A stretch of 64,000 nt of DNA from Parus major (taxonomy: Eukaryota; Chordata; Aves; Passeriformes; Paridae): NCBI RefSeq assembly GCF_001522545.3, contig NC_031770.1, forward strand, positions 90,501,076 through 90,565,075. Direction: 5' to 3'. A program made the translations under genes and the position numbers. This document shows positions 1 through 11,358 of this stretch, piece after piece. The notes beneath the pieces are model-generated. The model searched no databases and was not told the origin of the DNA. It saw nothing but the letters and a program-made list of their open reading frames with translations. Positions within the stretch are counted from its first letter, which is position 1, and each line of letters starts with the position of its first letter.

Positions 1-884
1 CTTTAATTTGTTATTTCTAAGGCATTCTGAATATATAACAAATATGACATATGCAAATATAATGAAAACTTTTCTTAATTCCCTTCCTTTTCTGTTAAAA
101 GATTTTCTATTAGGCAGAATCCAGAAAGTGTGACATGGAAAGCATAACATATGATGGATATTGTGGTCAAAACACAAGGGGAAAATGCTATGATTTTGAA
201 ATCATATTCTTTATCCTTCAGTGTAGACATCCCTGGTGCTGCTCCATGATGTGGCCATCATAATCTGCATGTTTCTTTACGCTCTGAACATGCTGCCTGT
301 ATGCAGCATGTATTCAAGTTTCATGATTGCTTATTTAGAAAAATATGCTGGGCCTTATTAAGACCATAATAATTCCATATAAAAATTAAAATTTGGAGAT
401 TTCCAGAAAGCAGAATTTTCAACTTGGTGGGGGGAGTACTCTGGGATTTTGTACTTCAAGACTGCTCACAAACAGTCTTGGTCAAAAAGTCTACCTCTTT
501 CGGAATGGAAATTCTAACCCCTTTGATTTTTGGAATCAGTTTCCATATTGCTGAAACAATTTTCTTCAGCACTGAAAATTTATTTAATGTTATTTTACAA
601 AAATAATATCGTTAAATGTAATATATAATACAGGATGGATATGAGAGACAAAACATGAAACTTTAAACTAGGTAATTAATTTTCACTTTGTTTTGATTTA
701 ATTATTGCTATTAAATATGAGTGAAGCTGATTAAACCCCAGGAGATTTCCAGTCACTTACATGATGCTCTCTTATGGAAGTGGCTCTGTTTAAAGTTTTT
801 TACCAGGTCTAATCACTGAAAGTTACCTCTCTTTCTGCATTACAGTCTAGGGAAATGACCTTATTTTTCTTTTTCTCTTGACAG
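1..884. other. AT-rich unique DNA, no gene seen
   Basis: No gene or recognised repeat is visible. The only structure is two short perfect inverted repeats, 288-296/303-311 (9 bp, 6-nt loop) and 457-464/473-480 (8 bp, 8-nt loop). Both are within what chance would give in a window this size. A pyrimidine-rich run at about 861-880 leads into the candidate splice acceptor described in the next entry. Confidence 0.6.
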
Positions 885-1041
885 TCCCAAACCAGTTGAC
901 AGCAGAAATGACAAAGGTACTGACAGAAAAATTTGTTTCTTCTTCATTTTGATGTTATGGATCGATGTCCATTCCACCAGCAGCCTCCAAACCATAGATC
1001 ACATAGCGCGTGACTTCCAAGTCAACAAGAGACATTTACAG
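885..1041 (+). other. Weak candidate internal exon
   Basis: Seen: a strong pyrimidine run (about 861-880) ends in an AG at 883-884, and a CAG/GTTAGA donor-like junction lies at 1041/1042. The 157 nt between them stay open in one frame: one base completing an upstream codon, then 52 codons. The translation starts PKPVDSRNDKG, contains a hydrophobic run KICFFFILMLWIDVH that could be a membrane segment, and continues HIARDFQVNKRHLQ. The frame is open from a TGA near 852 to a TAG near 1088. Inference: this could be one exon of a gene whose other exons lie outside the window. I do not recognise the peptide, I see no partner exon, and an open stretch of this length is not rare by chance. Confidence 0.15.
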
Positions 1042-2483
1042 GTTAGAAAATGTGTTCATTTCCCTTTGGCAATTCGTTGGGGATTTTAGCCATCTGATTC
1101 AGAGAAGCACATATGGTAAATACTTAATGGAATATAAATCTTGAGAGCACACCTTGAAATTAAATGAGATTTTCAATGGGACTCACATTCCTGTTTTACA
1201 AAGGTCCTTTTGAGAATTATATTTCTTGTAAGCTTCTGACAGTTATTTATGATCTGAGGCATACATATACTCAAACGTTTAACCTATCCCATCTGTGTTA
1301 AATCTAGTTTTATACCAGGATACCAATGTTAACTGCTCACTGACCTACAGAAATAATTAAATTGCATTTATTTTTCCTGGATTTTATTACCTGACCTTAT
1401 TACAGAAAACAAGATATGTATGAAGATATATTTTTATTATTTTTGTAGCATTATTGTATGCTTTAAAAATATTTTAAAAGATGCTAGACTATATTTACAC
1501 CCACCTTAATACCACTGAGCCACAAGGAATCAATTCTGGAAGATAATTTTTATGGATTTGCTTTAACCATGCAGCATATCTCAGGCTTTTATATTTCCTT
1601 AATATATTCTAAAAGTACATTTGTCATCAGGGTGTCTGAAACTTTTAGAGACTGGAAAGTGCTGAATGCCCCTTTCTCCTTATAGGTTTGTATTAGTGTA
1701 GCCAGTGAAGTAGCCCAGACTGAAATGGTTAAAAAATAGTCCAGGCCAATAGAGGATAATAGCAGAGTGAAGATGGCTTTCCTCTTTTACATTGGAGTTG
1801 TGGAAACAGGAGCAAAATTTCAGTTTCATCAGGTCACAAAGATCAATCTTTCAGGCAGCTTCTTCCTCCTCACATCTCATTTCAGTCTCGGACAAAGCAA
1901 TTGTGCTCCCCATGCTGTTTGCTACTGTTGTTTCCTTAGAAGCTACCTCCCTCAAAATGTTGCAGCAGAGTGGTTAATGTATAGGCTTTTCCTGATATGA
2001 CTCTGGAAAAATCAGGTGTGTTAGCTAAAAGTTCTGGTTGTGGGTTTGGTTGTGGAGGAGGTTTTTCTGTGTGTTCGTTTGTTTGTTGGTTTTGCTTGTT
2101 TTTCCTCTTGTTGTTTTGCTTTGAATTATACCAGAGATAATATGCTTCCTTAATAGACATCTGTAGTGAAAAATGTCTGAGTCCCAATTTGTTTCAAGCA
2201 TTGAGAAAGATAAAGCTTCAAGGAATTTTTAGGCAATACAAAATCACTCTATTGCATTTAATTGGTGCAACAGTAGAAACCATCTCCTTGTTTGATGACC
2301 TTGTGTCTCATCAAATGAGTACAACACTGTATGTGGCATATTTACATCTGAGGATAACCTAGCACGTACTTAAAGAAAAACATTTTTGTTTTTAACAACT
2401 TTTGAAGGTTATTTTCACAACAGACTGAGACAAAAATAAAGATACATTGCCAGTCAGGACTGACATTTCTACCAGTATGTGTG
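1042..2483. other. Unique AT-rich DNA, nothing recognised
   Basis: No supported gene or repeat. The open frames here are 60-83 codons, overlap on both strands and have no recognisable domain. One (1936-2187 minus) runs through a GTTT/TTGT-rich stretch (about 2040-2125). Confidence 0.55.
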
Positions 2484-2560
2484 AAGCTATCAGGGTGAAG
2501 ATCTGAACCCAGGTCTCTTCTCTGATCAGAATCAAATATTTTTCTTCTTAATCACTCTGC
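2484..2560 (-). repeat. MIR-like ancient SINE relic (tRNA-related part)
   Basis: Reading the plus strand, the bases around 2497-2520 (GATCTGAACCCAGGTCTC) match the antisense of the MIR tRNA-derived head, which normally reads GGATTCGAACCCAGGTCTG. The match continues through CTGATCAGA to TTCTTAATCACTCTGC at 2543-2560, the usual CTCTTAACCACT end. The sense of the SINE is therefore minus. It is strongly diverged and lacks the core and tail. MIR copies in birds are remnants of amniote-wide insertions. Boundaries are approximate. Confidence 0.6.
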
Positions 2561-4450
2561 ATTTATATGAGCAGGATATCAGAACATATGCTGCCAGTGA
2601 CACCAGTTCAGCATCTGGTACAACTGAATACTGTGGGCTCTAACAAGTGTTTAAACCTTGATTTTTTTAACCAGCTGCACTGGAGGAATCATGCCTGATA
2701 AAACACCAGAGAATAAAATTATATCAGAATATTTTTTTCCAGTCTTGCCAGTACAGATATATGGAAGTAATTACAAAGAATTAAATAAGACACAATTTTT
2801 GACCTATATGTTTATTCCTCTGTACCTTCATCAGGCTCCTAGCTACTGGGAAACAATCTTTCTTTCCTGTATCTTACTCCTTCTTTAGATAAACTATTAT
2901 GTTCTCTTTCTGAAACTAATGTGAGCATTGATTGTTGGTTCAAAATAAACAAAATAAAAAAAGCTCATCCAGAACTTAATGTTCCTCAGGGTTTTTTTAT
3001 GCTTAAACTCCATATAAACAAATACATATTCCCTGGCCTGGAGAGAGAGGACTCTTAGCATGGTTGTTGGGCATCCCTGTTGGATGCTGAAATATGGGTT
3101 CAAAGCAGAGTAACCAAAAAAATAACAACAGCTTGATATCTAACTGATACTACTAGCTGACTGTTATTTTGGGCATATGTGTCTTTGCAACACTGTTTTT
3201 TACAGCTATATTTTGAGACATTTGCCCTAGTTAAATATTTATTGATACTTTCCTCCACAAAGAATCGAATTGGAAAAACTAGCATTTGTATTAAAAGCAA
3301 TGGCACTGAGTAATTCCCAGAAAAATATGTCTCTAATTAATTCAGTTAAAAATCAGGACAAAATAAGCATTCCATGTTGGTAGTACCAGTGTTTCTTCAT
3401 TCATTTATCTGAATGATAAATTTCTATGAGAAATTACTTTTTCCACCATCTTAAATTAAATGTTTTTAAATTCCACTTAATTTTTTACTTTGTCTTTTTG
3501 TATCAATTATGCAAATGCATCGCTTTGCAAATTACAATCCATTCAGCTCCTCAATTTTTAAAATAATAGTAGGATTATATGAGAACAGCAGAAGAAACAC
3601 ATACTGTCTACAAACTTATAACTTTTGATGATCCACTTGTTTTACGAAAGTGGTAATCCTTCAGCTTGTTCTGATCACAGTTAATACAGCGTTTGCTGCT
3701 AGCATACTGAGGCTGTCTTGGTGGTTTTTTCAGTGACTGACTTAAAAAGTCAGCAAAATTACTTTTAATTAACTCTTGTTTTATTTAATATTTCACCTTG
3801 AATACTTTCCAATACCATTCTAACCTCGTCTCTCAGAAATTCTCCTCCTTTATTACTTTTTCTTGAAGAGCAACTTTAAAATTAAATTAAATATTTTTTA
3901 TTTAAAAAAAACCCCACAAAACATTTTAGACCTTTCTTCAACTTCCTTCCAGTTTGTGTCTGGTTTAATGGTGAACTGATTTTTAATAAAACTAAATATA
4001 TTTTTCAAATAGAGGTCTAAGAATGATAACTACAGTACTTCTTTAGATTCACGTGATCTAATTTAATGTAAGATTATATTCTTAGTTTCACTGTCACATT
4101 TTCACACTGAATTTCAGGAAGACAGAGTTTTTAAAAATTAAATATGAATATGAATAATATGAAAATCTTACCATACTAGTCCTACTACTTTTAATTTAAT
4201 AACTGTTTGTAACATATAATATTTTTTCAAGATTAATTATTTCTGAAGAATTAGTTACTGTGCCAGATTTTTCTTGATCAATTTTAGATGTTTTCAGTGC
4301 ATAGTTTGGAAATACATATAGGCTCATTCTCAGTTTTGGATGACAGTTGTGTATTTCTTGACAGTACAAATTATAATATTGTAAGAATATTTTCTTAAGG
4401 GTTTCTCCTATGTTGTTTGCAAAATATTAAGGAAAAAATATTGCACCTTT
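2561..4450. other. Unique AT-rich DNA, nothing recognised
   Basis: No gene, RNA or clear repeat. There are short homopolymer runs, for example an A run followed by CCCC at about 3904-3915. The open frames at 2658-2888, 2897-3103 and 3100-3306 have no domain signature and look like chance. Confidence 0.55.
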
Positions 4451-4490
4451 TCTTTTAATAATAGGTGATTTCTTTTAAAAATAGGTGATT
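4451..4490. repeat. 20-bp tandem duplication
   Basis: Two adjacent 20-bp units, 4451-4470 and 4471-4490, both of the form TCTTTTAAnAATAGGTGATT. They differ at one base (T in the first unit, A in the second). It is a local duplication with no sign of function. Confidence 0.9.
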
Positions 4491-7474
4491 TAATTTTTGA
4501 ACAATTACACCCACATTTTTTGACTTCTCATTCTGAATTTTACCAATTTATAATACTTTACTTTTGCGTAAAATGCCCAGGGGAAAATTACAGGGAAAAT
4601 GAAAAGAGAATAAGAAAATAATAAATATGTCTCAATCACAAATTCAACATTATTAACTACAGGGAAATAGATATAGTGAAGAGATGATCTATGCAATTTC
4701 AAAAGGGAACACCAACATATCTATACAAATTGAAGTGATGACAGCACCAATAAAGGTGTAGAGAGAGAAAACATAACATTTTATATTGCAACATTGCATC
4801 TGTATGACATACACAGAGACAGGCAACTTAGTTCCATAAAATCCTCTACTGCAACACAATCTCTAAAACAGAGATTGATTTGAAAGTCAGACAGGGAAAG
4901 CCTCTGACTAATCAGTCAGTTAAACAAAGAAAACAACTTTGCTTTGCTCATGTTTGTGCCCCTTTATATTTGCATTTTGAAGTAAGAAATGGAAAGAGAT
5001 TCACTAAGCTCTTGTGCAAGCATTTGGTGGTTTATTTTTTTTTAATATGATTTGTTTTAAAGAAGTATCTGTGCCAGAAATGCTATTAAAGGGATACATC
5101 ATGAGATTTCTGACTAATCATAAATAATTAACACAGCTGAAAGAGTGAGGATCAAGTAATCAATATGTGAAGAAAACTACACCCAGTTTATTCAAAATCA
5201 AGAAAATCTGCAAAAGTGAATTTGAAGAAATGATGATCTATTCATGGATGTTCAGGGACAAAGAAAAGAGATAAACTTCCTCATATAAATTATTCATGAT
5301 CAATTATTTGCTCAGCTTCAGTCTGAGTACATCTTGTGACAAAATTAGATTTTAATCACATATTTCTTTAGACCCCAAATGAGGCATTCAGCATTCAGGG
5401 ATAGTAAAATCTTTGGCTTCTCTGAGATTAGGGGCTGATTCTGCAGCACTGAAGTCACTGGGACTATTTTTAACTGATTTCAATTAGACTAGGGTCAAAA
5501 TATTGGGACTTCATGGTTCACTCACTGTGTTCCACCACATTTGCACCAGTAAAATTTTTATTTTTCCTCCAATTGAGTTTCTCACGTTTTAAAGGAGAGG
5601 GTGCACAAGAAACGAGAGCACTGAAAAAGGGGAGAAGTTTTCCTTTTTCTGGGATAGCGTTAATATGCTTCAAAGTAGCTGCTATGGGACTGTGATTTAG
5701 ATTTGCACTGCAAATGGTGTTGATACTACACAGATGTTATTGCTAAGCAGTGCTTACACAGAGCCAAGGCCTGTCTGCTTCTTGTACAACTCTTGTCAAC
5801 AAGGAAGCTGTAGGTAGACAAAAGCTGGGAGAGGACACAGCCACAACAGCTGACCCAAACTTATAAGTAAGGTTTATATATAGCTAATAAAGGAAAATTC
5901 CATAACACATGACATCATGCTCAGTGAATAAAGAGGGGGGGAAAAGTAAGAAGGGGAGAACATTTTGAGCGGTAGCATTTATCTTCCTGAATCACCATTG
6001 CATGTGACAAGTCCTGTGCTCTCCTATAGATAGCTGAACACCTGCCTGACCTTGGAAAGCAGTAAATTAATTCCTTATTTTGCTTTGCTTCTGTGTGTAA
6101 CTTTTGCTTTACCTATTAAAGTATCTTTATCTCAGCCCATGAGATAAAGCCATTTGTATCCTTCCAATTCTCTCCCCCATGCCATTGTTGGGGGAGTGAG
6201 TGAACAGCTGTGTGCAGCTGAGCTGCTGGCTGGGCTTAAACCATGGAAATTAGCTGCACTGCTTATTTGTCAGCTGGTTTATAACCTGAACTGCATAGAC
6301 AGGTTCTCCAGCACTCATAAGTTAATGACACACCCTTGACTACTGTAAGGGGATAGTAGTTTCCATGAGTTGTTCTGAAATCAACTGTTATTTTCTTGAT
6401 TTCTTACTTTTTTGTCATTTAAATATAATTGACTGGAGAGGAAGTCAAATTGGTTGGTGGACTCTCATACCACCTTCCTTCCTAGTTTAGGGAAGAAAAG
6501 CCAATTGCAATAGATTTTGATGGTCTTTAACTTAAATGTTGTCTTTCAAGACCTTCATATTGAACAGTGAATCTGGGAGGGCTAAAAGTACTGGTTTATA
6601 CCTAGCCAGTGTATACATGGTGCCCTTATCTGCAGTTTTTTTTCCAATGAAGGCAGTTATTTTGCTTATATCAGACTTTCACAGAGATGTAGAGGAAAAA
6701 GCATATTTTCCTCATCAGAGAAACACAAGTTGACTTTAACTAGACATTTGGCAACAAGTTGTTGGGAAGTTACAAATAGCTCTGTAACAGGAATTTGTCT
6801 GTCTCCTCTGCAATTGCTGTCTGAAAGGACTTCTTTTGAAAGTAATGTTACCATTTAGATGAATATTACACACTGAAGCTTCTTCTGTGACAGTGATTAT
6901 TTTTTTTCCACTACTCTCTACTGAATGGATCTTACTGTGTTATTTATTTAGGACATACTTAGGCACCACAACAGAGAGAACAATATAAATATGTATATGA
7001 ATATAAACTGCATGAACAACTGATAACAGAAATATGAAATTCTACATGTACTACATATCTAAAATGGCTTTGAATTGTAGTTTTTTTCCTGGAATACTCT
7101 TATCAATTATTATTATGGCAGTCAGTTCTGGGCTTAGAAACATGAAGGTTTCTTTATTTAGAATCATGGATGTTTGCAAATTTTTCTATAGTTTGAATAA
7201 TGATATTTTAAACTATAATTTAATTTTGATATTCTAGCTGCTAGGAAGTTATAGCTCATGTCAGATATTATTTATCACTCACTTTTACCTTGTCACCTTC
7301 CAGCTATATACTAAATCATTTTCCACTGACTTAAGCTAACCTTTCAAACCTCAGCATAGTTTCAAATGCAAATTCATATGTATATACACATTTATACACA
7401 TACATACATTGATAAAATATTAATATATAAATATTTGTATAAATATATTCAGGCATACATATAAACATACTTTT
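4491..7474. other. AT-rich DNA with possible old sauropsid repeat motif
   Basis: No gene is supported. At about 5437-5500 the sequence GCTGATTCTGCAGCACTGAAGTCACTGGGAC, followed by GATTTCAATTAGACTAGGGTC, resembles a dispersed motif of turtles, crocodiles and birds built around 'gacttcaatggga'. I recall that motif only loosely and cannot name the family. From 7378 to about 7460 the DNA is an A/T-rich run of ATACATA/TATAA words directly beside the CR1. The remaining open frames (5513, 6154, 6536, 7034 plus; 4505, 6666 minus) look like chance. Confidence 0.45.
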
Positions 7475-8003
7475 TCACAGACCCACAGAATGGTTAAGGT
7501 TGAAAGGTATTACTGGAGGTCATCTATTTCAGCCACCTTGCTCAAGCAGGGTTCCCTAGACCATGTTACTCTGGATTGTGTCCAAACATATTTGGAGTAT
7601 CTCCAGTGAGGGAGTCTGGTCTGGGCAACCTATTCCAGTCACCCTCACAGCAAAATTCTTCCTCATGTTCAGGTGAAACTTTCTGTCTTCTGATTTCTAC
7701 TGGCTGCCTCTTGTCCTATTGCTGGGCTCTTCCAAGGAGAGCCTGACTCCATTCTCTTGGCACCTTCCCTTCAGATACTTGCAGACATTGATGAGGTCCC
7801 CTCCAGTTATCTCTTCTTGAGGCTGAACAGACCCAGCTCCCTCAGCCTTTCCTCATAAGAGAGGTGCTCCAATCCCTAAATTATCTTACTGCCTTTCAGG
7901 GGACCCACTCCAGGAGTTCCATGTCTTGATTTTACTGGGGACACAGCACTCCAGACATGGCCTCACTGGGGTTGAGCAAAAGAGCAGTATCACCTTACTC
8001 ATC
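7475..8003 (-). mobile_element. CR1 LINE 3' fragment, 5'-truncated
   Basis: The plus strand begins TCACAGACCCACAGAATGG, the reverse of a CR1 tail. It then follows the CR1-C/F-like pattern: GGTTGAAAGG, GAGGTCATCT, TTGCTCAAGCAGGG, TCTGGGCAACCT at about 7619, CCTCTTGTCCTATTGCTGGGC, GAGGCTGAACAGACCCAGCTCCCTCAGCC at about 7820, and TCTCATAAGAGAGGTGCTCCA. The element therefore lies on the minus strand with its 3' end at about 7475 and its truncated 5' end near 8003. It carries the 3' UTR and the end of ORF2 but no intact frame. Divergence from consensus is moderate and there are small indels. CR1 is the dominant avian non-LTR retrotransposon, and 5' truncation is normal for it. Confidence 0.93.
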
Positions 8004-8390
8004 CTTTTTCCACGTCTATGTGCAAAAATGTACTATGATACACACCAAAGTATTTTTTAGGCTTTATTCATATTACTAAAGAAAGAAGTAAGGAAATTCA
8101 AATTTTTGTAGATCTGTAACTGAAGATTTTTCTTAAAATGAACTCTTAAAAGCGCTGCATTACTTAGTTTTGAGCCCAAATCTGATCTATAAGATTTGGT
8201 GTGCTTGATGCTCTCAGTGAAAGACTGTTTCATATTTTGCATTTCTCTAAAGGCTTGTTTACTAAATAATATTAAATTCTTGCTGTAACAGTGGTTGCTA
8301 TTTTGTTCAAGAGCTATTCTGTGACACACATTAATAGACTGTTCAGACATCAGTTTCTTAATTTTCACAAAATTTCTCAATACTGAAAGC

Positions 8391-8456
8391 CTGGTATTAT
8401 CCCAATTTATAAGTGCTGAACTGAGGCACATTGGAATTGTTCCTAATGATTAGCCA
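8391..8456 (-). repeat. MIR-like ancient SINE relic (core/tail junction)
   Basis: The plus-strand segment GGTATTATCCCAATTTATAAG, then GCTGAACTGAGGCACATTGG, matches the antisense of MIR, which normally reads ATTATCCCCATTTTACAGATGAGGAAACTGAGGCACAGAGAGG. The match fades after GATTAGCC. A 124-codon minus-strand open frame (8057-8431) starts inside this relic and is probably not a gene. Confidence 0.65.
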
Positions 8457-9279
8457 CTAATTTTAGCAGATCCACTTTGTGTTATCTCTTTTCTCATTTT
8501 ACAGAGTTCTGAGTGTGGTCTGGTCTGTCTCCTGCTCAGACCATGCTGTGCCTCCTGCTGATTGAAGGTGCACTTAAAACTTCAGCAAGTCAGAATCCAA
8601 AACTAAAACTCAAAACGCAAACATGGATTGAAATTAATTTCAACTTAGTTATTTAAGCCATCTAACCTGAACTGACTGTTAAAGCTGCTTCTTTCTCCAG
8701 CTAATGGAGTGACAGGCAGCTCAAGAGAGCCATTGCCTCCACCTCTTACAAAAGACCTTTGGAACAGGATAAACTACCTTCTGTAGATGCCTCTCCACAC
8801 TGGCAGAGAAAACCTGCCCTGTTTGTAGCCTAGCTAAGAAGAATTTCAGTCTTTGGGAGGGCCAAGGAAAGCGGTCTAAATTTAAGTATTTGGTTCTAAA
8901 TTGGTTTGCTGTGGTTAGGAATGACAAGAACTTTCAGGGGTGATTTCTGCCATTTAAAATCCTTAGAGGGATTTGAAGAATCACCCTCTAAAAATGCCCA
9001 TCTCCTTCTGTTGACTGCATACACTTAAAACAACTAAATATAAGGAAGATGAAATCAAATATTTACCGATGTTCCTTGAGATCTGTGGCTGTTGTGATTT
9101 ACTTATCACTAAGTAATTCTGACAAAGAAATAAAATGCACCCCTTACTTCCCAGAACAATATAGTTTGGAGAAATTTCTTTCTCATTCAACCTTCACTAC
9201 AGCAGTTACTAAATTCAGAGTGTTTATGCTGCCTACACCAATGTAAGGGTTTGCGTGTGTATTGAATTTCCTGAGCTAT
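8457..9279. other. Unique DNA, nothing recognised
   Basis: No gene or repeat recognised. The open frames at 8721-8927 and 8981-9190 (minus) and 9049-9246 (plus) overlap each other on opposite strands and carry no motif. Confidence 0.5.
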
Positions 9280-9440
9280 TTAAAAAAAAAAAAACAAAAA
9301 AACCCCCCAGACCAAAAAACCATGCAGGTATTGTGTGGTTTGTTCTGGTGTTCTGTTGTTGTTGATGATGTTGTTGTTGTTGTTTTGGTGTGTTTTGTTT
9401 TTTTTTTGTTGTTGTTGTTGTTTTTTTTTGTTTTTTTTAA
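9280..9440. repeat. Low-complexity tract: A/C-rich then T/G-rich
   Basis: The plus strand changes from A/C-only-like sequence (A13, C, A7, C6, then CCAAAAAACC at 9280-9322) to T/G-rich GTT/TTG repeats (about 9336-9440), including (GTT)n around 9355-9385 and 9408-9421. The two halves are roughly complementary, so an imperfect fold-back is possible (CCAGACCAAAAAACCA against TGGTTTGTTCTGG). Two opposite-strand open frames (9262-9462 and 9276-9479) are translations of this tract and are not genes. Confidence 0.85.
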
Positions 9441-9479
9441 ATTCAGTTTTTTGTCACTGTAATACTCCACGATGAGCAT

Positions 9480-11314
9480 CGCCTGAAGAGTAGCAGCTCA
9501 CAGACAAGTGTTAGGGATGGCACCAGTGACTGAAAAAACCTCCCAGGAGTCTTTTCTGTTTAATCTGAGCACAAATTAAGTAGATTTATTCTTTAATTTC
9601 CCCATTGGTATTTAATAATTATTTGTAACTCTATTGTTTATTTTGGTGAAACTACCAACTTTTACTTGCATTTAACCTGGCTTACCTTGAGGATGATTTC
9701 AAAGTATTTTGACAAAGAAAGAGACAGACTCTCACAGAGGGTGGAAACCTATGAACTTATGAATTTGTTTCTTGAAGGCAATCTAGGCATATTCTGCAGG
9801 GTATAAAATGTGCAACAGGAAGTGCTTCAGGGAAATTTTCAGAGATCATGCAGAGAGCTTGCATCAGAAAAGTCAGAATGAAAATGGCTAACTGCTTTCT
9901 TTGATTATGCAGGAAGCTATTCAGGAGAATTTCTGAACTGAAATGGCTCCCCCAGGGAATTGGTTGCATTGGTATGGTGCTGAGTACAGCTATGGTTCCA
10001 CAATGTGACACATTCACCTTACCCACCTAGAGGGGAATATAAGTATTTGTATCACAGAAGTAAAGTAAAGCCCCTCTTCTATAGTACTTACATAGGACAA
10101 CCTTATTGTGTTCTAGTTCAATGATTCCTTTGTTGATTTCAGCCACAAATTTATTAAATAACACACTTCTATTAAACTGTCTGCAAAAGAGTCCTATATT
10201 AATAGCATCCTAAACAACAAACAATCTGAAATATGTTTTACTGAAACTAATCAGAGAGTGTTATGCTTTAGACAGTCCTATCACTGTGTGTCAGCACTCA
10301 GAGACACTTTTACCATATTTGCATGTTAACTTGGCTCTTCAGTTACTTTTGACTCCCTTTCTCTATCCCTAGTTCCTTGATTCTGGCCTGCCCAGTTCCA
10401 CGCTCTGCTGGACCACCTCACATCAATCCAGCTTTGCTCACCACTACTGGTGTCCTCACCATGTTCCAATGTCTCCTCCTGTCACCCAGCTTCTTTTCCC
10501 ACCAGCATCAGCTTCTTATCTGAACTTTACTTCCTTGTTACCTCCCTCATTCCCCCTGGATTGGTTCAAAATGACATCACACCTCAAAATAAGGAAATTT
10601 TAAGTACAGAAGGCAATTTGGGTTATTTCAGAGTTTATTGGACTCATATCCTGTATACATTTAGATCCAATGGTAAGCAAAGATTTCAAAGTAGAGGGAT
10701 AGAAAAAATGAATCTAAATTAGTCAAAACTATTCTAAAATTAGTTAGAGCTAATAAAAAATATTAGAAATGGGTAAGGAAAGCTTTTTTTCTCCATTTCA
10801 TTTTTGAAGCTCTGGCCAACTCCTGGCATAATCCCCTTCTGATCCTTGTAATTAGAGATTTCTTTAACTAGGAATAGTTGGATGTAGTCAGAAACCAAAT
10901 GGGTCCTTGCAAGATAATGAACCACAGTCCTGTTGACTTTTGAGAGACTCCTCTTTGAGAGAGGAGAATTAACCCTTTCTTGGGACTAGTTTTCTCTTAG
11001 CAATGCAAATGCTTGGAGTGTTCCAGCAGCCTCTCTCTTCAAGGAAGACATAAATTTATCTTATGTTATTGAAATGCAAGGATGAGAAAGAAGGTGCATG
11101 GTAAGGGAGCAAAACCATGCTTTAAATACCTGCTGCCTCCAACGTGAAATATCCAACAACACTCTGATGTGGCTTTGCAGTGATATCTTTATGGCTTCCA
11201 TTTAGCAATTTTCTTTCAGAGGTTTATAAGACCCTGCCACAGAGGACTTAAATTGTATGACTAAAGATGTATGGCACCAAACTGTGATACAGACAGTGGA
11301 AGAAGAGAAGACTC
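9480..11314. other. Unique DNA, nothing recognised
   Basis: No supported gene. A C-rich stretch at about 10370-10560 gives a 90-codon plus frame (10450-10722) with no domain or splice support. The minus frames at 9757-10026 and 10740-10925 are also unsupported. Confidence 0.5.
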
Positions 11315-11358
11315 TCTTAAACCAAGGCTTCTGTCACAGAAATTGTCTTGGTTTAAGA
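11315..11358. repeat. 12-bp perfect inverted repeat across the LTR edge
   Basis: TCTTAAACCAAG (11315-11326) is the exact reverse complement of CTTGGTTTAAGA (11347-11358), with a 20-nt spacer. The right arm lies inside the first bases of the solo LTR and the left arm lies in flanking DNA. It could be coincidence, a target preference, or a scrap of another LTR copy. Confidence 0.8.

Noticed and set aside
288..311. Short perfect inverted repeats here and at 457-480, 46754-46779 and 57636-57660
   Set aside because: Arms of 8-10 bp are expected several times by chance in 64 kb, especially in AT-rich DNA.
8057..8431. 124-codon minus frame
   Set aside because: It starts inside a MIR relic, shows no domain, and the length is near what chance gives in this AT-rich DNA.
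9262..9479. Pair of opposite-strand frames rich in K, N, T or V, F, L
   Set aside because: Both are translations of the A/C and T/G low-complexity tract.
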